From the NCBI RefSeq assembly GCF_003063295.1, contig NZ_MUXF01000005.1, forward strand, positions 124,001-188,000: 64,000 nucleotides of DNA, read 5' to 3'. Below the pieces are notes generated by a model. The model was not told the DNA's origin, searched no databases, and saw nothing but the letters and a program-made list of their open reading frames with translations. A program made the position numbers and the translations under genes. The stretch is from Arcobacter lacus. GTDB lineage: Bacteria; Campylobacterota; Campylobacteria; Campylobacterales; Arcobacteraceae. Position 1 is the first letter of the stretch, and every line of letters starts with the position of its first letter. Positions 9,031 to 18,889 of the stretch are shown piece after piece.

Positions 9031-10839
9031 TTGGAACCTATTGGAATATTAAAAGATGGTCAAATATATGACCTTCAAACTGCGGAAGCTTTGAATATCC
9101 AAGGAGATGAGATTAAATCTGATGATTCAAAAGAGTCTTTAGATATTTTAAGACACTCGTGCGCTCACCTTATGGCACAAGCTATCAAAGAACTTTACCC
9201 TGAAGCAAAATTTTTTGTTGGACCTGTTGTAAAAGAAGGATTCTATTACGATTTTAAAGTAAATAGTAAGATTTCAGATGATGAATTACCAACTATTGAA
9301 AAGAAAATGAAAGAAATAGCAGATAGAAAACTTCCTATAACAAGGCATGAAACGACAAAAGAAGAGTTTTATGAAAAATTCAAAAATGATGAGTTAAAAC
9401 AAGCTGTTTTAAAAAATATCAAAGATGATGTTCTAACTATTTATCGACAAGGTGATTTTGAAGATTTGTGTAGAGGTCCTCATTTACCAAATACAAGAAT
9501 GATTAGAAGCTTCAAATTAACAAGAGTAGCAGGTGCTTACCTTGGTGGTGATGAAAAAAATGAGATGATTACAAGAATCTATGGAATTGCATTTTTTGAT
9601 AAACAAGCTTTATTTGATTATACAAGAATGCTTGAAGAAGCAAAAAAAAGAGACCATAGAAAATTAGGAACAGAATTAGAATTATTTACTTTTAATGATG
9701 ATGTAGGAGCAGGACTTCCTATGTGGTTACCAAAAGGTGCTAGACTTAGAAGTAAATTAGAACACCTTTTATATAAAGCTCATAGAATTAGAGGTTATGA
9801 ACCTGTTCGAGGACCTGAAATTTTAAAAGCAGAAATGTGGAAAATATCAGGGCATTATGCAAACTATAAAGAAAATATGTATTTCACTACTATTGATGAC
9901 CAAGAGTATGGTATAAAACCAATGAACTGTGTTGGACATATTCAAATCTTTAAAAATAGTCTAGTTTCATATAAAGAATTACCAAAAAAACTTTTTGAAT
10001 ATGGTGTTGTTCATAGACATGAAATGAGTGGTGCAATGCATGGGTTATTTAGAGTTAGAGAATTCACTCAAGATGATTCACATATATTTTGTACACAAGA
10101 TCAAATCAAACAAGTAATTTTTGAAGTATTAGAATTTGTTGATACTTTATTAAAAGTTTTTGATTTTAAATATGAAATAGAAGTTTCTACAAAACCAGAA
10201 AAAGCAATTGGTGATGATATTTTTTGGGAAAAAACAACAAAAGGTATTATGGATGCTTTAGATGAAAATAATATCTCTTATGGAATTGATGAAGGTGGTG
10301 GAGCTTTCTATGGTCCAAAAATTGATATTAAAATTCTTGATGCTATTGGAAGAAAATGGCAATGTGGAACAGTTCAAGTTGATATGAACTTACCTTCAAG
10401 ATTTAATGTAGAATATATAAATGAAAAAGGTGAAAAAGAACAACCAGTTATGATTCATAGAGCAATACTTGGTTCTTTTGAAAGGTTTATTGGTATTTTA
10501 ACTGAGCACTGTGCTGGAGAATTTCCATTTATAATTGCTCCAACACAAGTTATTTTTGTTCCAATTGCAGATTCTCATGTTGAGTATGCAAAAGAGTTAC
10601 AAAAAGCCCTTTTAGAAAATGATTTAGACTCAGAAATTTATAATATGAATGAAAGTTTAAATAAAAGAATTAGAATGGCAGAAAAACAAAGAGTTCCTAT
10701 GATAGTTGTTATTGGAGATGAAGAAGTAGAAAATAAAACAGTTGCACTAAGAAATAGAAGAACAAGAGAGCAATCAAATATGAGTAAAAATGAGTTTATC
10801 TCAATGCTAAATGAAATCAAAAACGGGAGTAGAATTTGA
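9031..10839 (+). CDS. thrS: Threonyl-tRNA synthetase
   Basis: It charges tRNA-Thr with threonine. The protein shows a short N-terminal region, the editing/SAD domain ([10 protein letters not shown] near residue 45, CRGPHLPNT), the class II catalytic core with PMNCVGH (zinc Cys), [20 protein letters not shown] (motif 2) and the C-terminal anticodon-binding domain. I chose a TTG start at 9031, because AAAAAGG sits 6 nt upstream; the frame also extends to a TTG at 9010 that has no ribosome binding site. This gives 602 residues. The TGS-like N-terminal domain is short, as in related bacteria. It overlaps infC by 4 bp and heads the thrS-infC-rpmI-rplT cluster. Confidence 0.97.
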   Translation: MEPIGILKDGQIYDLQTAEALNIQGDEIKSDDSKESLDILRHSCAHLMAQAIKELYPEAKFFVGPVVKEGFYYDFKVNSKISDDELPTIEKKMKEIADRKLPITRHETTKEEFYEKFKNDELKQAVLKNIKDDVLTIYRQGDFEDLCRGPHLPNTRMIRSFKLTRVAGAYLGGDEKNEMITRIYGIAFFDKQALFDYTRMLEEAKKRDHRKLGTELELFTFNDDVGAGLPMWLPKGARLRSKLEHLLYKAHRIRGYEPVRGPEILKAEMWKISGHYANYKENMYFTTIDDQEYGIKPMNCVGHIQIFKNSLVSYKELPKKLFEYGVVHRHEMSGAMHGLFRVREFTQDDSHIFCTQDQIKQVIFEVLEFVDTLLKVFDFKYEIEVSTKPEKAIGDDIFWEKTTKGIMDALDENNISYGIDEGGGAFYGPKIDIKILDAIGRKWQCGTVQVDMNLPSRFNVEYINEKGEKEQPVMIHRAILGSFERFIGILTEHCAGEFPFIIAPTQVIFVPIADSHVEYAKELQKALLENDLDSEIYNMNESLNKRIRMAEKQRVPMIVVIGDEEVENKTVALRNRRTREQSNMSKNEFISMLNEIKNGSRI

Positions 10840-11363
10840 GTAAAGACAAAAGAAAAGATGATGTAATCATGAATGAAATGATTACAGCTAAAGAAGTTAG
10901 GTGTACGAGTGATGAAGGGACAAATTACGGAATTATAAGCACTAATGACGCATTAAATCTTGCAGATGAAATGGGTTTAGATTTAGTTCTTATTGCACCT
11001 GATGCTAAACCACCTGTTGCAAAAATCATGGATTATGGTAAATTTAGATACCAACAAGAAAAAAAGAAAAAAGAAGCTAAAAAAAATCAGAAAGTTATTG
11101 TTATAAAAGAGATAAAACTTTCAGTAAAAATTGCTGAAAATGACGTTAGCTATAAAGTTAAACATGCTAGAGAATTTTTAGAAGAAGGAAATCATGTAAG
11201 ATTTAGAGTTTTTCTAAAAGGTAGAGAAATGGCAAATCCTCAATCAGGAATTGACGTTTTAAATAAAATTTGGCCAATGGTTGAAGATATAGCTGTTATG
11301 GACAAAGAACCAAAACTTGAAGGAAGATATGTTAATTTATTAGTTCTTCCTAAAAAAGATTAA
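10836..11363 (+). CDS. infC: Translation initiation factor IF-3
   Basis: The 175-residue factor binds the 30S subunit and discriminates against non-canonical starts. The N-terminal domain carries the family signature ([20 protein letters not shown]-like, here from residue 50 to 70), followed by a Lys-rich linker and the C-terminal domain ([12 protein letters not shown]). The start is TTG, overlapping the thrS stop, with GGGAG upstream. Rare starts are typical for infC, which autoregulates through them in E. coli, so a non-ATG start here may have the same purpose, although TTG is common in this genome. Confidence 0.96.
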   Translation: MSKDKRKDDVIMNEMITAKEVRCTSDEGTNYGIISTNDALNLADEMGLDLVLIAPDAKPPVAKIMDYGKFRYQQEKKKKEAKKNQKVIVIKEIKLSVKIAENDVSYKVKHAREFLEEGNHVRFRVFLKGREMANPQSGIDVLNKIWPMVEDIAVMDKEPKLEGRYVNLLVLPKKD

Positions 11364-11445
11364 CCTCAAATTATAAGAAGAGATATTCTCTTCTCCTCCT
11401 CCCCTATTTTTAATTTATTTAATAATAAACTAATTCTAATTTCAG

Positions 11446-11451
11446 TATAAT
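11446..11451 (+). promoter_or_regulatory. Probable -10 box for rpmI-rplT
   Basis: TATAAT sits 51 bp upstream of rpmI in the 139-bp infC-rpmI gap. Upstream of it, at about 11375-11395, is a small hairpin (AGAAGAGA / TCTCTTCT) that could attenuate read-through from infC. Confidence 0.55.
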
Positions 11452-11502
11452 CCAAAACTTTTTCACTATGAAAAATGCAAATTTATATGAAAGGATTTCT
11501 TT

Positions 11503-11700
11503 ATGCCAAAAATGAAAAGCGTTAAAGGTGCTGTTAAAAGATTTAAAGTAAAGAAAAACGGAACTATTAAAAGAGGTTCTGCTTTTAGAAGCCACATTTT
11601 AACTAAAATGAGTCAAAAAAGAAAAAGAAACTTAAGAGGACCAAAAACTGTACATAGTACAAATGTTGCTGGTATTCTTTCAACTTTGTGTAAAGCGTAA
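11503..11700 (+). CDS. rpmI: 50S ribosomal protein L35
   Basis: The 65-residue basic protein opens with [19 protein letters not shown] and carries the [16 protein letters not shown] segment typical of bL35. It has the standard position between infC and rplT. A Shine-Dalgarno AAAGGA precedes the ATG. It has its own promoter candidate upstream and a structured spacer downstream. Confidence 0.96.
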   Translation: MPKMKSVKGAVKRFKVKKNGTIKRGSAFRSHILTKMSQKRKRNLRGPKTVHSTNVAGILSTLCKA

Positions 11701-11764
11701 TTACTTAAATTAAGTAATTTTTGTCCCTCCATTTTAAAATGGACAAGTTCAGCTAAAGCTGACA
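11701..11764 (+). promoter_or_regulatory. Structured rpmI-rplT spacer with three consecutive inverted repeats
   Basis: Three short perfect inverted repeats follow one another: TTACTTAA/TTAAGTAA at 11701-11717 followed by five T, TCCATTTTAAAATGGA at 11728-11743, and TCAGCT/AGCTGA at 11749-11762. The first resembles a weak terminator. L20 autoregulates its own mRNA in other bacteria, so this spacer is a candidate for a translational or transcriptional control element, which is inference. Confidence 0.45.
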
Positions 11765-11798
11765 CCTTATTAAAAATAACGGTTAAGAAAGGAAAAAT

Positions 11799-12155
11799 AT
11801 GCCAAGAGTAAAAACTGGTGTTGTAAGAAGAAGAAGACACAAAAAAGTATTAAAAGCTGCTAGAGGATTTTTTAGTGGTAGAAGAAAACACTTTAGAAAA
11901 GCTAAAGAACAATTAGAAAGAAGTCTTGTTTATGCTTTCAGAGATAGAAGACAGAAAAAAAGAGACATTAGAAAATTATGGATCATAAGAATCAATGCAG
12001 CTTGTAGATTAAATGATATTAACTATTCAAGATTTATGAATGGATTAAAATTATCTGGTTTAGAGTTAGATAGAAAAATTTTAGCTGATATGGCTATGAA
12101 TGATTCTGCTGCATTTGCATCTTTAGTAGCAACTGCTAAAGCAGCACTTAAATAA
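11799..12155 (+). CDS. rplT: 50S ribosomal protein L20
   Basis: The 118-residue protein has the bL20 opening [18 protein letters not shown], the very basic N-terminal extension and the globular RNA-binding C-terminal half ([23 protein letters not shown]). It is an early 50S assembly protein and in E. coli and B. subtilis represses its own operon. AAGGAAA precedes the ATG. It ends the thrS-infC-rpmI-rplT cluster at a strong terminator. Confidence 0.97.
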   Translation: MPRVKTGVVRRRRHKKVLKAARGFFSGRRKHFRKAKEQLERSLVYAFRDRRQKKRDIRKLWIIRINAACRLNDINYSRFMNGLKLSGLELDRKILADMAMNDSAAFASLVATAKAALK

Positions 12156-12172
12156 TAAATTTGCAAAATAAT

Positions 12173-12206
12173 AAAAAAGGGAAGGTTTATTAACCTTCCC
12201 TTTTTT
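12173..12206. terminator. Strong bidirectional terminator
   Basis: A 15-bp perfect stem (AAAAAAGGGAAGGTT / AACCTTCCCTTTTTT) with a 4-nt loop and T run lies between convergent rplT and the rhodanese gene. Confidence 0.92.
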
Positions 12207-12230
12207 TATCTATAAAAAATAGTAGAGACT

Positions 12231-13427
12231 TTATTCTAAAGGCTCATTTACATCAATTTTACAATTATTACCTTTGCAAGTGATATTTGCATCAAAGTAG
12301 TAAATTTCGCTCATATCATACTTATTAGAATTCAATTTCATCCAAGCTTCTAGTGATCTTGAACCAGCTGTACAATGAAACACAATAGTTTTATTTTTAG
12401 GTAGTTTTTCATATAACTCTTTAGCGCTTAATTTACCTGCTTCGATATTTATTGAACCTTTTATATGACCATTTTTAAACTCTTGCTCATTTAAAATATT
12501 AACTATTTGAATATATTCAGGAACTTTGTTTTCAAGTATTAACGCTTTTAGCCATTCTCCATCTACGCTACCTTGATCTTTTCCTAGTTTTAGTCCATTT
12601 TTACTAAATTCATCTTTTTTTATAGATGTTTGTGCATTTTCGTCTTTTGAAGCTTTTGCAAAAGAAGTTGTTTTTAATCCAGCTTCTTTCCATGCTGGAA
12701 GTCCTCCTGCATAAACTACAACATTTTTATATCCTAAAGAATACAATTTATTTGCAACTATATTTGATTTCTCACAATTAAATCCACTACAAAAAATAAG
12801 GATTTTTTCATCTTTATTTATAGGAAATCTTCCTAATAATTTATCAAAATCTGTGTCAGGAACAGAAATAGCTCCAATAATTGTTTCTTGTAAATATTTA
12901 GCAAAAGGTCTTGCATCTACAAGTAAAGCACTATTATTTTCTTGATATGATTTTGTAACAATAGTATCTACTTCTAAATAGTTTTTTATTGACCATTCAG
13001 GTTCCCCTGCACTATAAATCTTTACATTTTTATGCCCTTTTTCTTTTAGCTTTTGAGCAACAATAGGACTTTTCTCACAAGAATAACCTCCACAAAAAAC
13101 AATTAGTTCTTTGTCTTTAGGAATATCGCTAATTGCTTTATAGTATTCATCAAAATTTGTATCAGGAATATTGTAACTTGAAGGAATTGTTCCTTTTTGG
13201 TACTTCAAAGCTGGTCTTGCATCTATTAAAATAGAAGAAGCAGAACTTCTATTTCCTAAACCAATAGATTTTTTTACATACTCATAATCTACTTGCTCTA
13301 AATTATATTTATTAATTAAATCATAAACAGCTTTTGTAGGTTCTTTAAGATTTAATTCTTCTTGTGCATAAATATTAAATGTAGTCAAGATAGAAGCTAA
13401 TATAAGGCTATTAATTACTTTTCTCAT
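12231..13427 (-). CDS. Periplasmic triple-rhodanese protein
   Basis: The 398-residue protein has a signal peptide (...NIYA) and three rhodanese-like domains. Candidate catalytic cysteines are C112 in FCGGYSCEK, C213 in FCSGFNCEK and C352 in HCTAGSRS. The first two domains are close duplicates with a second cysteine four residues on, which is unusual; the third has a classic single-Cys loop and the protein then ends with a small CKGNNC pair. Rhodaneses move sulfane sulfur as a persulfide. Its place after the SQR gene (minus strand) suggests it accepts or transfers the sulfur that SQR produces. It overlaps the small membrane gene by 17 bp. Confidence 0.85.
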   Translation of the reverse strand: MRKVINSLILASILTTFNIYAQEELNLKEPTKAVYDLINKYNLEQVDYEYVKKSIGLGNRSSASSILIDARPALKYQKGTIPSSYNIPDTNFDEYYKAISDIPKDKELIVFCGGYSCEKSPIVAQKLKEKGHKNVKIYSAGEPEWSIKNYLEVDTIVTKSYQENNSALLVDARPFAKYLQETIIGAISVPDTDFDKLLGRFPINKDEKILIFCSGFNCEKSNIVANKLYSLGYKNVVVYAGGLPAWKEAGLKTTSFAKASKDENAQTSIKKDEFSKNGLKLGKDQGSVDGEWLKALILENKVPEYIQIVNILNEQEFKNGHIKGSINIEAGKLSAKELYEKLPKNKTIVFHCTAGSRSLEAWMKLNSNKYDMSEIYYFDANITCKGNNCKIDVNEPLE

Positions 13428-13647
13428 TTTTTTTCCTTCTAAGTAGTTTAATAATTAATCTGGGAGCTAATAAAACAATATAAACAGTGAAAGAGAATAC
13501 AATAGGATGAAAAATTCCAAATCCATATGCTGATGAATTTGGAAAATTTTTTATATGAGCAATTGGATAATTTAAAAACTCTTTATAGTGTATTAATACT
13601 GTTAAAACAATAAAAATACCTATAAAGACAAATAACTCTTTTTTCAA
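13411..13647 (-). CDS. Small membrane protein of the SQR-rhodanese operon
   Basis: The 78-residue product has two predicted membrane helices (about 5-20 and 47-68) and a basic C-terminal tail (LLRRKKNEKSN). No known family is recognisable. It lies 9 bp after the SQR gene and overlaps the start of the rhodanese gene, so co-translation is likely. It may anchor the periplasmic SQR or pass electrons or sulfur, but that is a guess from context. Confidence 0.65.
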   Translation of the reverse strand: MKKELFVFIGIFIVLTVLIHYKEFLNYPIAHIKNFPNSSAYGFGIFHPIVFSFTVYIVLLAPRLIIKLLRRKKNEKSN

Positions 13648-13656
13648 AAGAGTTTC

Positions 13657-15126
13657 CTATGCTTTACCACTTAGCATACCGTGAATAGTCATAGGTTTTA
13701 GTAAATAAACTTTTAGTAACCACCAAATATATCTTTCTTGTGTTGGGTCAAGAGGGAATGATGGAGTTGGTTTTGCTGTCCAATCAAATTCTGCAAGCAT
13801 AACTTTACCAATATCAGTAATTAGTGGGCAAACAGTATATCCAGCATATTTAGCAGTTGGTTCTTTACCTTCCATAACTGAAATTAAATTATCAACTAAT
13901 ACTTTATATTGTTTTCTTACACTTCCTCCAGTTTTTCCCATAGGAACAGCTGCAATATCACCTAATGCAAAGATATTATTATATTTAACATGTTGTAAAG
14001 TTTCTTTATTTACTGGAATCCAACCTTTATCTGAACCAATAGCAGAATTTCCAATTTCAGTTGGAGCTTTTTGAGGAGGAGTAATATGTAAGAAATCAAA
14101 AGGAACATCAACATTTTGATGTTTTGTAACCATTTCATATTCTTCTAAATCTTTATCAAAAGCACCTTTTTCTTGCCAATATTTATCAAATGTTGCTACT
14201 TTATTTTTAACGTCAACAGCAATTAAATTGTGATTAAAATTCCATTTCATATCTCTTGCAATAAATTGTTTTTCGATAGCATCTGCATATTCTTTAACAC
14301 CAAATAATTTACCACTATCTGCATAGAAGTTTAACTCTGCATTAGCTCTTGCTTTTGCTTCATTTAATCTTGCATTTGTTAAATACATAACTTTTTTTGG
14401 AGCACCTCCACATTTAATTGCTGTATTTGGATCAGTAAATACACCTTTAACTTTTTGTCCATCTTTTGCTTTTTGAACAAATTTTTGCATTTGATTCCAC
14501 ATTTCTACAGCAGAATCTATGTTATAAACAGAAGTAACTCCACTATCACCAAATACTTTTAATATTTTTGAAGCATCACCTACACTATATGCTTCTCCAA
14601 CTTCTTCCAATCCTTTAATTGCTCCATAATTTAAAACAATTCCAGCAGCAACAATTAAAAAATCGTAAGATAAAACTTCACCTGATTCTAAAGTAACTTT
14701 ATTTGCTTCAGGATTAAAATCAACAGCTTTATCTTTTATTAATGTTACACCTTTTGGTAAATAATCTTTTGTTTCATACATAAGTTCATCTTTTGAAGCA
14801 TAAACTCCTGAAGCAACTAATGTTGTTCCTGGTTGATAAGAAACTGACTTAGGATTTGGTTCAATGATTGTAATATCAGGCTCTGATAAAGAGTTTACTA
14901 ATCTAGCAGCTGTAGAAATACCTGCTAATCCACCACCCACAATAACAATTTTTGCTTTTGCATCACTTGCTTTTGCAACAGTTGCAGCTTCAGCTTCATT
15001 TCCACCTAATAAAAATGCAGCTCCTCCTAAACCTGCTACTTTAAAAGCTTCTCTTCTTGATAGACCAGTTTTTTTTATTTCTGCGTCAAATATTTCTAAA
15101 GCTTTATCTAGCTCATTCTTTTTCAT
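13657..15126 (-). CDS. sqr: Tat-exported sulfide:quinone oxidoreductase, type II-like
   Basis: The 489-residue flavoprotein has an N-terminal twin-arginine signal (LSRREAFK at about 21-28, then a hydrophobic Ala/Gly stretch) and an FAD-binding site VIVGGGLAG. Two cysteines, C239 in IKCGGAPKKVMYL and C433 in YTVCPLITD, sit in contexts almost identical to human SQOR (KCAGAPQKIMYL; CPLVTGY), and the C-terminal stretch LAEFDW...PLDPTQER also matches. This places it with type II SQRs, which oxidise sulfide to sulfane sulfur and reduce quinone. It is first in a three-gene operon with a rhodanese. An alternative is a related flavocytochrome-c sulfide dehydrogenase, less likely given the SQOR match. 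Confidence 0.85.
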   Translation of the reverse strand: MKKNELDKALEIFDAEIKKTGLSRREAFKVAGLGGAAFLLGGNEAEAATVAKASDAKAKIVIVGGGLAGISTAARLVNSLSEPDITIIEPNPKSVSYQPGTTLVASGVYASKDELMYETKDYLPKGVTLIKDKAVDFNPEANKVTLESGEVLSYDFLIVAAGIVLNYGAIKGLEEVGEAYSVGDASKILKVFGDSGVTSVYNIDSAVEMWNQMQKFVQKAKDGQKVKGVFTDPNTAIKCGGAPKKVMYLTNARLNEAKARANAELNFYADSGKLFGVKEYADAIEKQFIARDMKWNFNHNLIAVDVKNKVATFDKYWQEKGAFDKDLEEYEMVTKHQNVDVPFDFLHITPPQKAPTEIGNSAIGSDKGWIPVNKETLQHVKYNNIFALGDIAAVPMGKTGGSVRKQYKVLVDNLISVMEGKEPTAKYAGYTVCPLITDIGKVMLAEFDWTAKPTPSFPLDPTQERYIWWLLKVYLLKPMTIHGMLSGKA

Positions 15127-15397
15127 TTTACTTTCCTTAGTTTAAAAAATTTATAACTAAAGATAACAAAAAAGATATAATAACAAACTTATGAATTAGT
15201 GTAGTTTGGTTATAAGAATCATAATATTTTTTTATATAACATAAATAATATTTATATTTTATCTTAATATTAATATTTATAAAAAATTTATAATTAAATA
15301 AATTTATTATATTTATATGTAAATGTCATAAAGAATAACTTGATTTTATCGAAGAGATTAAAAAAGAAGGAAGAAATGATTTTCTTCCTTTGAGATA
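15127..15397. other. AT-rich spacer between leuC 3' end and SQR start
   Basis: This 271-bp gap holds no credible gene. It must contain the SQR promoter (minus strand) with a clear AAGGAAAG ribosome site next to the start, and a leuC terminator at its far end. The middle (about 15220-15310) is almost pure A/T. Confidence 0.5.
15361..15392 (-). terminator. Intrinsic terminator after leuC
   Basis: On the minus strand a stem AAGGAAGAAA / TTTCTTCCTT (plus-strand arms 15368-15377 and 15383-15392) is followed by a T run (plus-strand A at about 15360-15366). Confidence 0.75.
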
Positions 15398-16678
15398 TTA
15401 TAAACTTCTAGGATCAGTAATGTATCCAGAAATTGCACTTGCAGCTGCAACTGCACTATTTGCTAAATAAATTTTAGAACTTCTTGAACCCATTCTTCCA
15501 ACAAAGTTTCTATTTGTTGTTGAAATACAAACTTCACCATCTCCTAAAATTCCCATATATCCACCTAAACATGCTCCACATGTAGGATTTGAAACAACAG
15601 CACCTGCATCAACTAAAGTATCAATATAACCTAACTTTGTTGCTTCTCTAAGAATTTTTTGAGTTCCTGGAGTCAATATTAGTCTTACATGACGTGCAAC
15701 TTTTTTACCAGCTAAAATTTCAGCAGCCATTTTAAAGTCACTTAATCTTCCATTTGTACATGAACCTATAAATACTTGATCAACTTTTATGTTATCAGTA
15801 ACTGCTTGAGAAACAGAGTGTCCATTTGATGGTAAGAAAGGATATGCAATTACTGGTTCTAATTTAGCAACATCTATTTCAATAACTTGACAATAGTTTG
15901 CATCATCATCTGAGTAGTGAATTTTTGGTTCAGCTCTTAATCCACCATTTGCAATTCCAACTTTATCTAAAAACTCTTTTGTAATTTCATCATACGCAAC
16001 AATACCATTTTTAGCTCCTGCTTCAATAGCCATATTACATAAAGAGAATCTATCATCCATTGATAAATATTGGATTGTATCACCTGTAAATTCTAAAGCT
16101 TTATATAAAGCTCCATCAACACCTAAAATTCTAATAATTTCTAAAATTAAATCTTTTCCAGTTACAAATGGTGCTGGTTTTCCTTTGAATACAACTTTGA
16201 TTGATTCAGGAACTTTAAACCAGTTACCACCAGTAATCATTCCAAATGAAATATCTGTTGAACCCATACCAGTACTAAATGCTCCTAACGCACCATGAGT
16301 ACATGTATGTGAATCTGCTCCAATAATTACATCACCAGGGATTACTAGACCTTTTTCAGGTAAAAGTGCGTGTTCAATTCCCATATCTTTTTCATCAAAA
16401 AAGTTTTTTAAATTGTGTTTCATTGCAAAATCTCTTGAGATTTTTGCTTGATTTGCACTTGCTATATCTTTTGCTGGAATAAAGTGATCTAAAACTATCG
16501 CAAAACCATCTGGATTTGCTAGTTTTTCAAAGCCACCCTCTTCAAATGCTCTAATTGAAATTGGAGTTGTAATATCATTTCCAATTACCATATCAATTGG
16601 ACTTCTTACGATTTCTCCTGCATAAACTTTTTTCCCTACATGTTCACTAAAAATTTTTTCTGTTATTGTTTGACCCAT
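15398..16678 (-). CDS. leuC: 3-isopropylmalate dehydratase large subunit (archaeal-type LeuC)
   Basis: The 426-residue protein belongs to the aconitase superfamily. It carries GADSHTCTHGALGAFSTGMGS and the 4Fe-4S cysteines in SCTNGR and NPTCGACLGG. Length and the short opening (MGQTITEKIFSEHVG) match the archaeal/HACN subgroup rather than the 466-residue E. coli form. It isomerises isopropylmalate in leucine synthesis. The small subunit LeuD is not next to it here. Homoaconitase is an alternative on sequence alone, but leucine synthesis is the usual role in this group. Confidence 0.88.
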   Translation of the reverse strand: MGQTITEKIFSEHVGKKVYAGEIVRSPIDMVIGNDITTPISIRAFEEGGFEKLANPDGFAIVLDHFIPAKDIASANQAKISRDFAMKHNLKNFFDEKDMGIEHALLPEKGLVIPGDVIIGADSHTCTHGALGAFSTGMGSTDISFGMITGGNWFKVPESIKVVFKGKPAPFVTGKDLILEIIRILGVDGALYKALEFTGDTIQYLSMDDRFSLCNMAIEAGAKNGIVAYDEITKEFLDKVGIANGGLRAEPKIHYSDDDANYCQVIEIDVAKLEPVIAYPFLPSNGHSVSQAVTDNIKVDQVFIGSCTNGRLSDFKMAAEILAGKKVARHVRLILTPGTQKILREATKLGYIDTLVDAGAVVSNPTCGACLGGYMGILGDGEVCISTTNRNFVGRMGSRSSKIYLANSAVAAASAISGYITDPRSL

Positions 16679-16746
16679 ATTTTTTCCTAATATATTTTTA
16701 GACTTTGGTTTGGATTATATCGAAATTTATTTAAAGCTATTCAAAA

Positions 16747-17211
16747 CTAAGACTTTATCTCTTTATCTTTTTTTGATTGTCTTAGCTGTTTATAGATGAT
16801 TATTACTACGGCTAAATCTATTATTACATCTGCAAAATTAAAGATTGCAAATTCAAAACCATAGTGCCAATAGAAGTAATCAACAACTGCACCATAAGTA
16901 AATCTATCTAAAATATTTGACAAACCACCTGCATATAAAAGCGCAATTGGAAGGTAATACTCTTTGAACACATCTCTATTTTTCAGTAAATATAAAGTCG
17001 CTAATATCACGATAACTAACTGGATGTATTTTAGATTTTGATCTAAAAATGAAAACATAGAAAAAGCTACACCATAGTTATATGCAAGTTTTAAAGACAT
17101 ATATGGTCCATCAACATCCCAAGCTAAATTTGCAAATCCAAACTTAACGATTTGGTCTATTATAAAAATAGCAACAAATATTGTTGCTGCTAGTTTTAGT
17201 TCTCTTCTCAT
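16747..17211 (-). CDS. lspA: Lipoprotein signal peptidase
   Basis: The 154-residue inner-membrane aspartyl protease has four membrane helices and both catalytic blocks: [15 protein letters not shown] and FNFADVIID, with the two aspartates. It removes signal peptides from prolipoproteins, such as the Mla auxiliary lipoprotein encoded at 33.2 kb. It overlaps glmM by 4 bp (ATGA), so it is translationally coupled to it. Confidence 0.96.
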   Translation of the reverse strand: MRRELKLAATIFVAIFIIDQIVKFGFANLAWDVDGPYMSLKLAYNYGVAFSMFSFLDQNLKYIQLVIVILATLYLLKNRDVFKEYYLPIALLYAGGLSNILDRFTYGAVVDYFYWHYGFEFAIFNFADVIIDLAVVIIIYKQLRQSKKDKEIKS

Positions 17212-18542
17212 AGGGCTTTTTTGAAAAATGCAATTAGTGTTTGCATTGCATCTTCTACATCTTTTTTATTTTTACCTTCAAGCAAAAGTCTGATTTTATT
17301 TTCTGTTCCAGAGTATCTAATCAAATCTCTTAAACCTTTTTGTCTAATTGGTTTTAAAACTTCTTCTAGTCCAGTGATTTGTTCTAAAGGAATTTTTTCC
17401 GTAACTTTCATATTATGTAAAATTTGAGGGTATAAACTAAATGGATTTAAAATCTCACTTGCTTTTTTACCTGATTTTATAATTAGTGCTAAAACTTGTA
17501 AAGCAGAAGCCAATCCATCACCAGTTTTTGCAATATCAGAGAAGATTATATGTCCACTTTGTTCTCCTCCAAAATTTATACCTTTTTCTTTCATAACTTC
17601 TAAAACGTATTTATCACCAACATTTGATCTAAATAAAGAGATTTTATTTTTTTGTAAATAGTCTTCTAATGCTTTATTTGACATAACTGTCGCTACACAA
17701 GCATCACCTTTTAAAAGATTTTCATTTTTTAAATAAACACTCAATGCTCCAAGAAGGTTATCTCCATCGACAATTTCACCTTTTTCATCAATCACAACCA
17801 ATCTATCAGCATCACCATCAAGTGCAAGTCCAATATCTGCTCGATACTCTTTTACTAAGTGTGAAACAGCTTCTGGGTGCATTGCTCCACAATTTTCATT
17901 TATATTAAAACCATTTGGTTTATTGTTTATTGTTATAACATCTGCACCTAACTCTTCTAAAATTGTTGGACCTACTTTATAAGCAGCACCATTTGCACAA
18001 TCAAGAATTATTCTTAAACCTTTTAGTGTTAAATCTTTAGGAAAAGAACTTTTAATTGCAACTATGTATCTTCCGATAACATCATCAATTCTTTTTGAAG
18101 AACCAATATCTCTACCAGTAACTTGTTCGCTTTGCATTAAATCCATATCATTAAATATGTTTTCGATTTCTTCTTCACAAGTTGTATTTAATTTATTTCC
18201 ATGATTATCGAAAAATTTTATACCATTATCTTCAAAAGGATTGTGTGAAGCACTTATCATAATTCCAGCATCACATCTCATGCTTTCAGTTAAATATGCA
18301 ATTGCTGGAGTTGGCATTGGTCCTATTTGTATAACATCATATCCAACAGCAGTTAATCCACTAACAAGGGCATTTTCAATCATATAGCCACTTCTTCTTG
18401 TATCTTTTCCTACAAGTATTTTATTTGTTGTAGAGTGCTTTCTAAAGTAAATTCCCGCAGCTTTTGCCAATTTTAAAACTGTGATTGCATCTAAAAAATC
18501 ACCAGCTTTTCCTCTAACGCCATCAGTTCCGAATAGTTTCAT
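17208..18542 (-). CDS. glmM: Phosphoglucosamine mutase
   Basis: The 444-residue enzyme interconverts glucosamine-6-P and glucosamine-1-P for UDP-GlcNAc, hence peptidoglycan and LPS. It shows the family opening [12 protein letters not shown], the active-site serine loop [12 protein letters not shown], the Mg site DGDADR and the sugar-binding GGEQSGH. Full length. It is divergent from rpsT and heads the glmM-lspA pair. Confidence 0.97.
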   Translation of the reverse strand: MKLFGTDGVRGKAGDFLDAITVLKLAKAAGIYFRKHSTTNKILVGKDTRRSGYMIENALVSGLTAVGYDVIQIGPMPTPAIAYLTESMRCDAGIMISASHNPFEDNGIKFFDNHGNKLNTTCEEEIENIFNDMDLMQSEQVTGRDIGSSKRIDDVIGRYIVAIKSSFPKDLTLKGLRIILDCANGAAYKVGPTILEELGADVITINNKPNGFNINENCGAMHPEAVSHLVKEYRADIGLALDGDADRLVVIDEKGEIVDGDNLLGALSVYLKNENLLKGDACVATVMSNKALEDYLQKNKISLFRSNVGDKYVLEVMKEKGINFGGEQSGHIIFSDIAKTGDGLASALQVLALIIKSGKKASEILNPFSLYPQILHNMKVTEKIPLEQITGLEEVLKPIRQKGLRDLIRYSGTENKIRLLLEGKNKKDVEDAMQTLIAFFKKAL

Positions 18543-18625
18543 TAAATCTTCCTAAAATTAAACTCAATTTAAGTTATATTGGGTAATATTCTATCCTTTA
18601 AATTTTTACAAAGAGGTTAAATAAA

Positions 18626-18886
18626 ATGGCAAATCATAAATCTTGCGAAAAAAGAGCTAGACAAACGGTTGTTAAGACTGAAAGAAATAGATTCTACAAA
18701 ACAAGAATCAAAAATGTTACAAAAAGTGTATTATCTGCAGTAGAACTTGCTGATAAAGAAAAAGCTGTTGAAGCTATGAAAGCTGCAAATCAATATTTCC
18801 ACCACTGCGTTTCAAAAGGTATTTTGAAAAAAGGTACTGCTTCTAGAAAAGTAAGTAGATTACAATTAAAAGTAAACGCTATATAA
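18626..18886 (+). CDS. rpsT: 30S ribosomal protein S20
   Basis: The 86-residue basic, helical protein opens [20 protein letters not shown] and ends [15 protein letters not shown], as expected for bS20, which binds 16S rRNA early in assembly. AAAGAGG lies before the ATG. Only 3 bp separate it from prfA, an arrangement seen in other Campylobacterota. Confidence 0.97.
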   Translation: MANHKSCEKRARQTVVKTERNRFYKTRIKNVTKSVLSAVELADKEKAVEAMKAANQYFHHCVSKGILKKGTASRKVSRLQLKVNAI

Positions 18887-18889
18887 TTA

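Noticed and set aside
15127-15397. A gene in the gap before the SQR gene
   Set aside because: All frames are broken within about 100 bp and the composition is nearly pure A/T, so only promoter sequence is supported.
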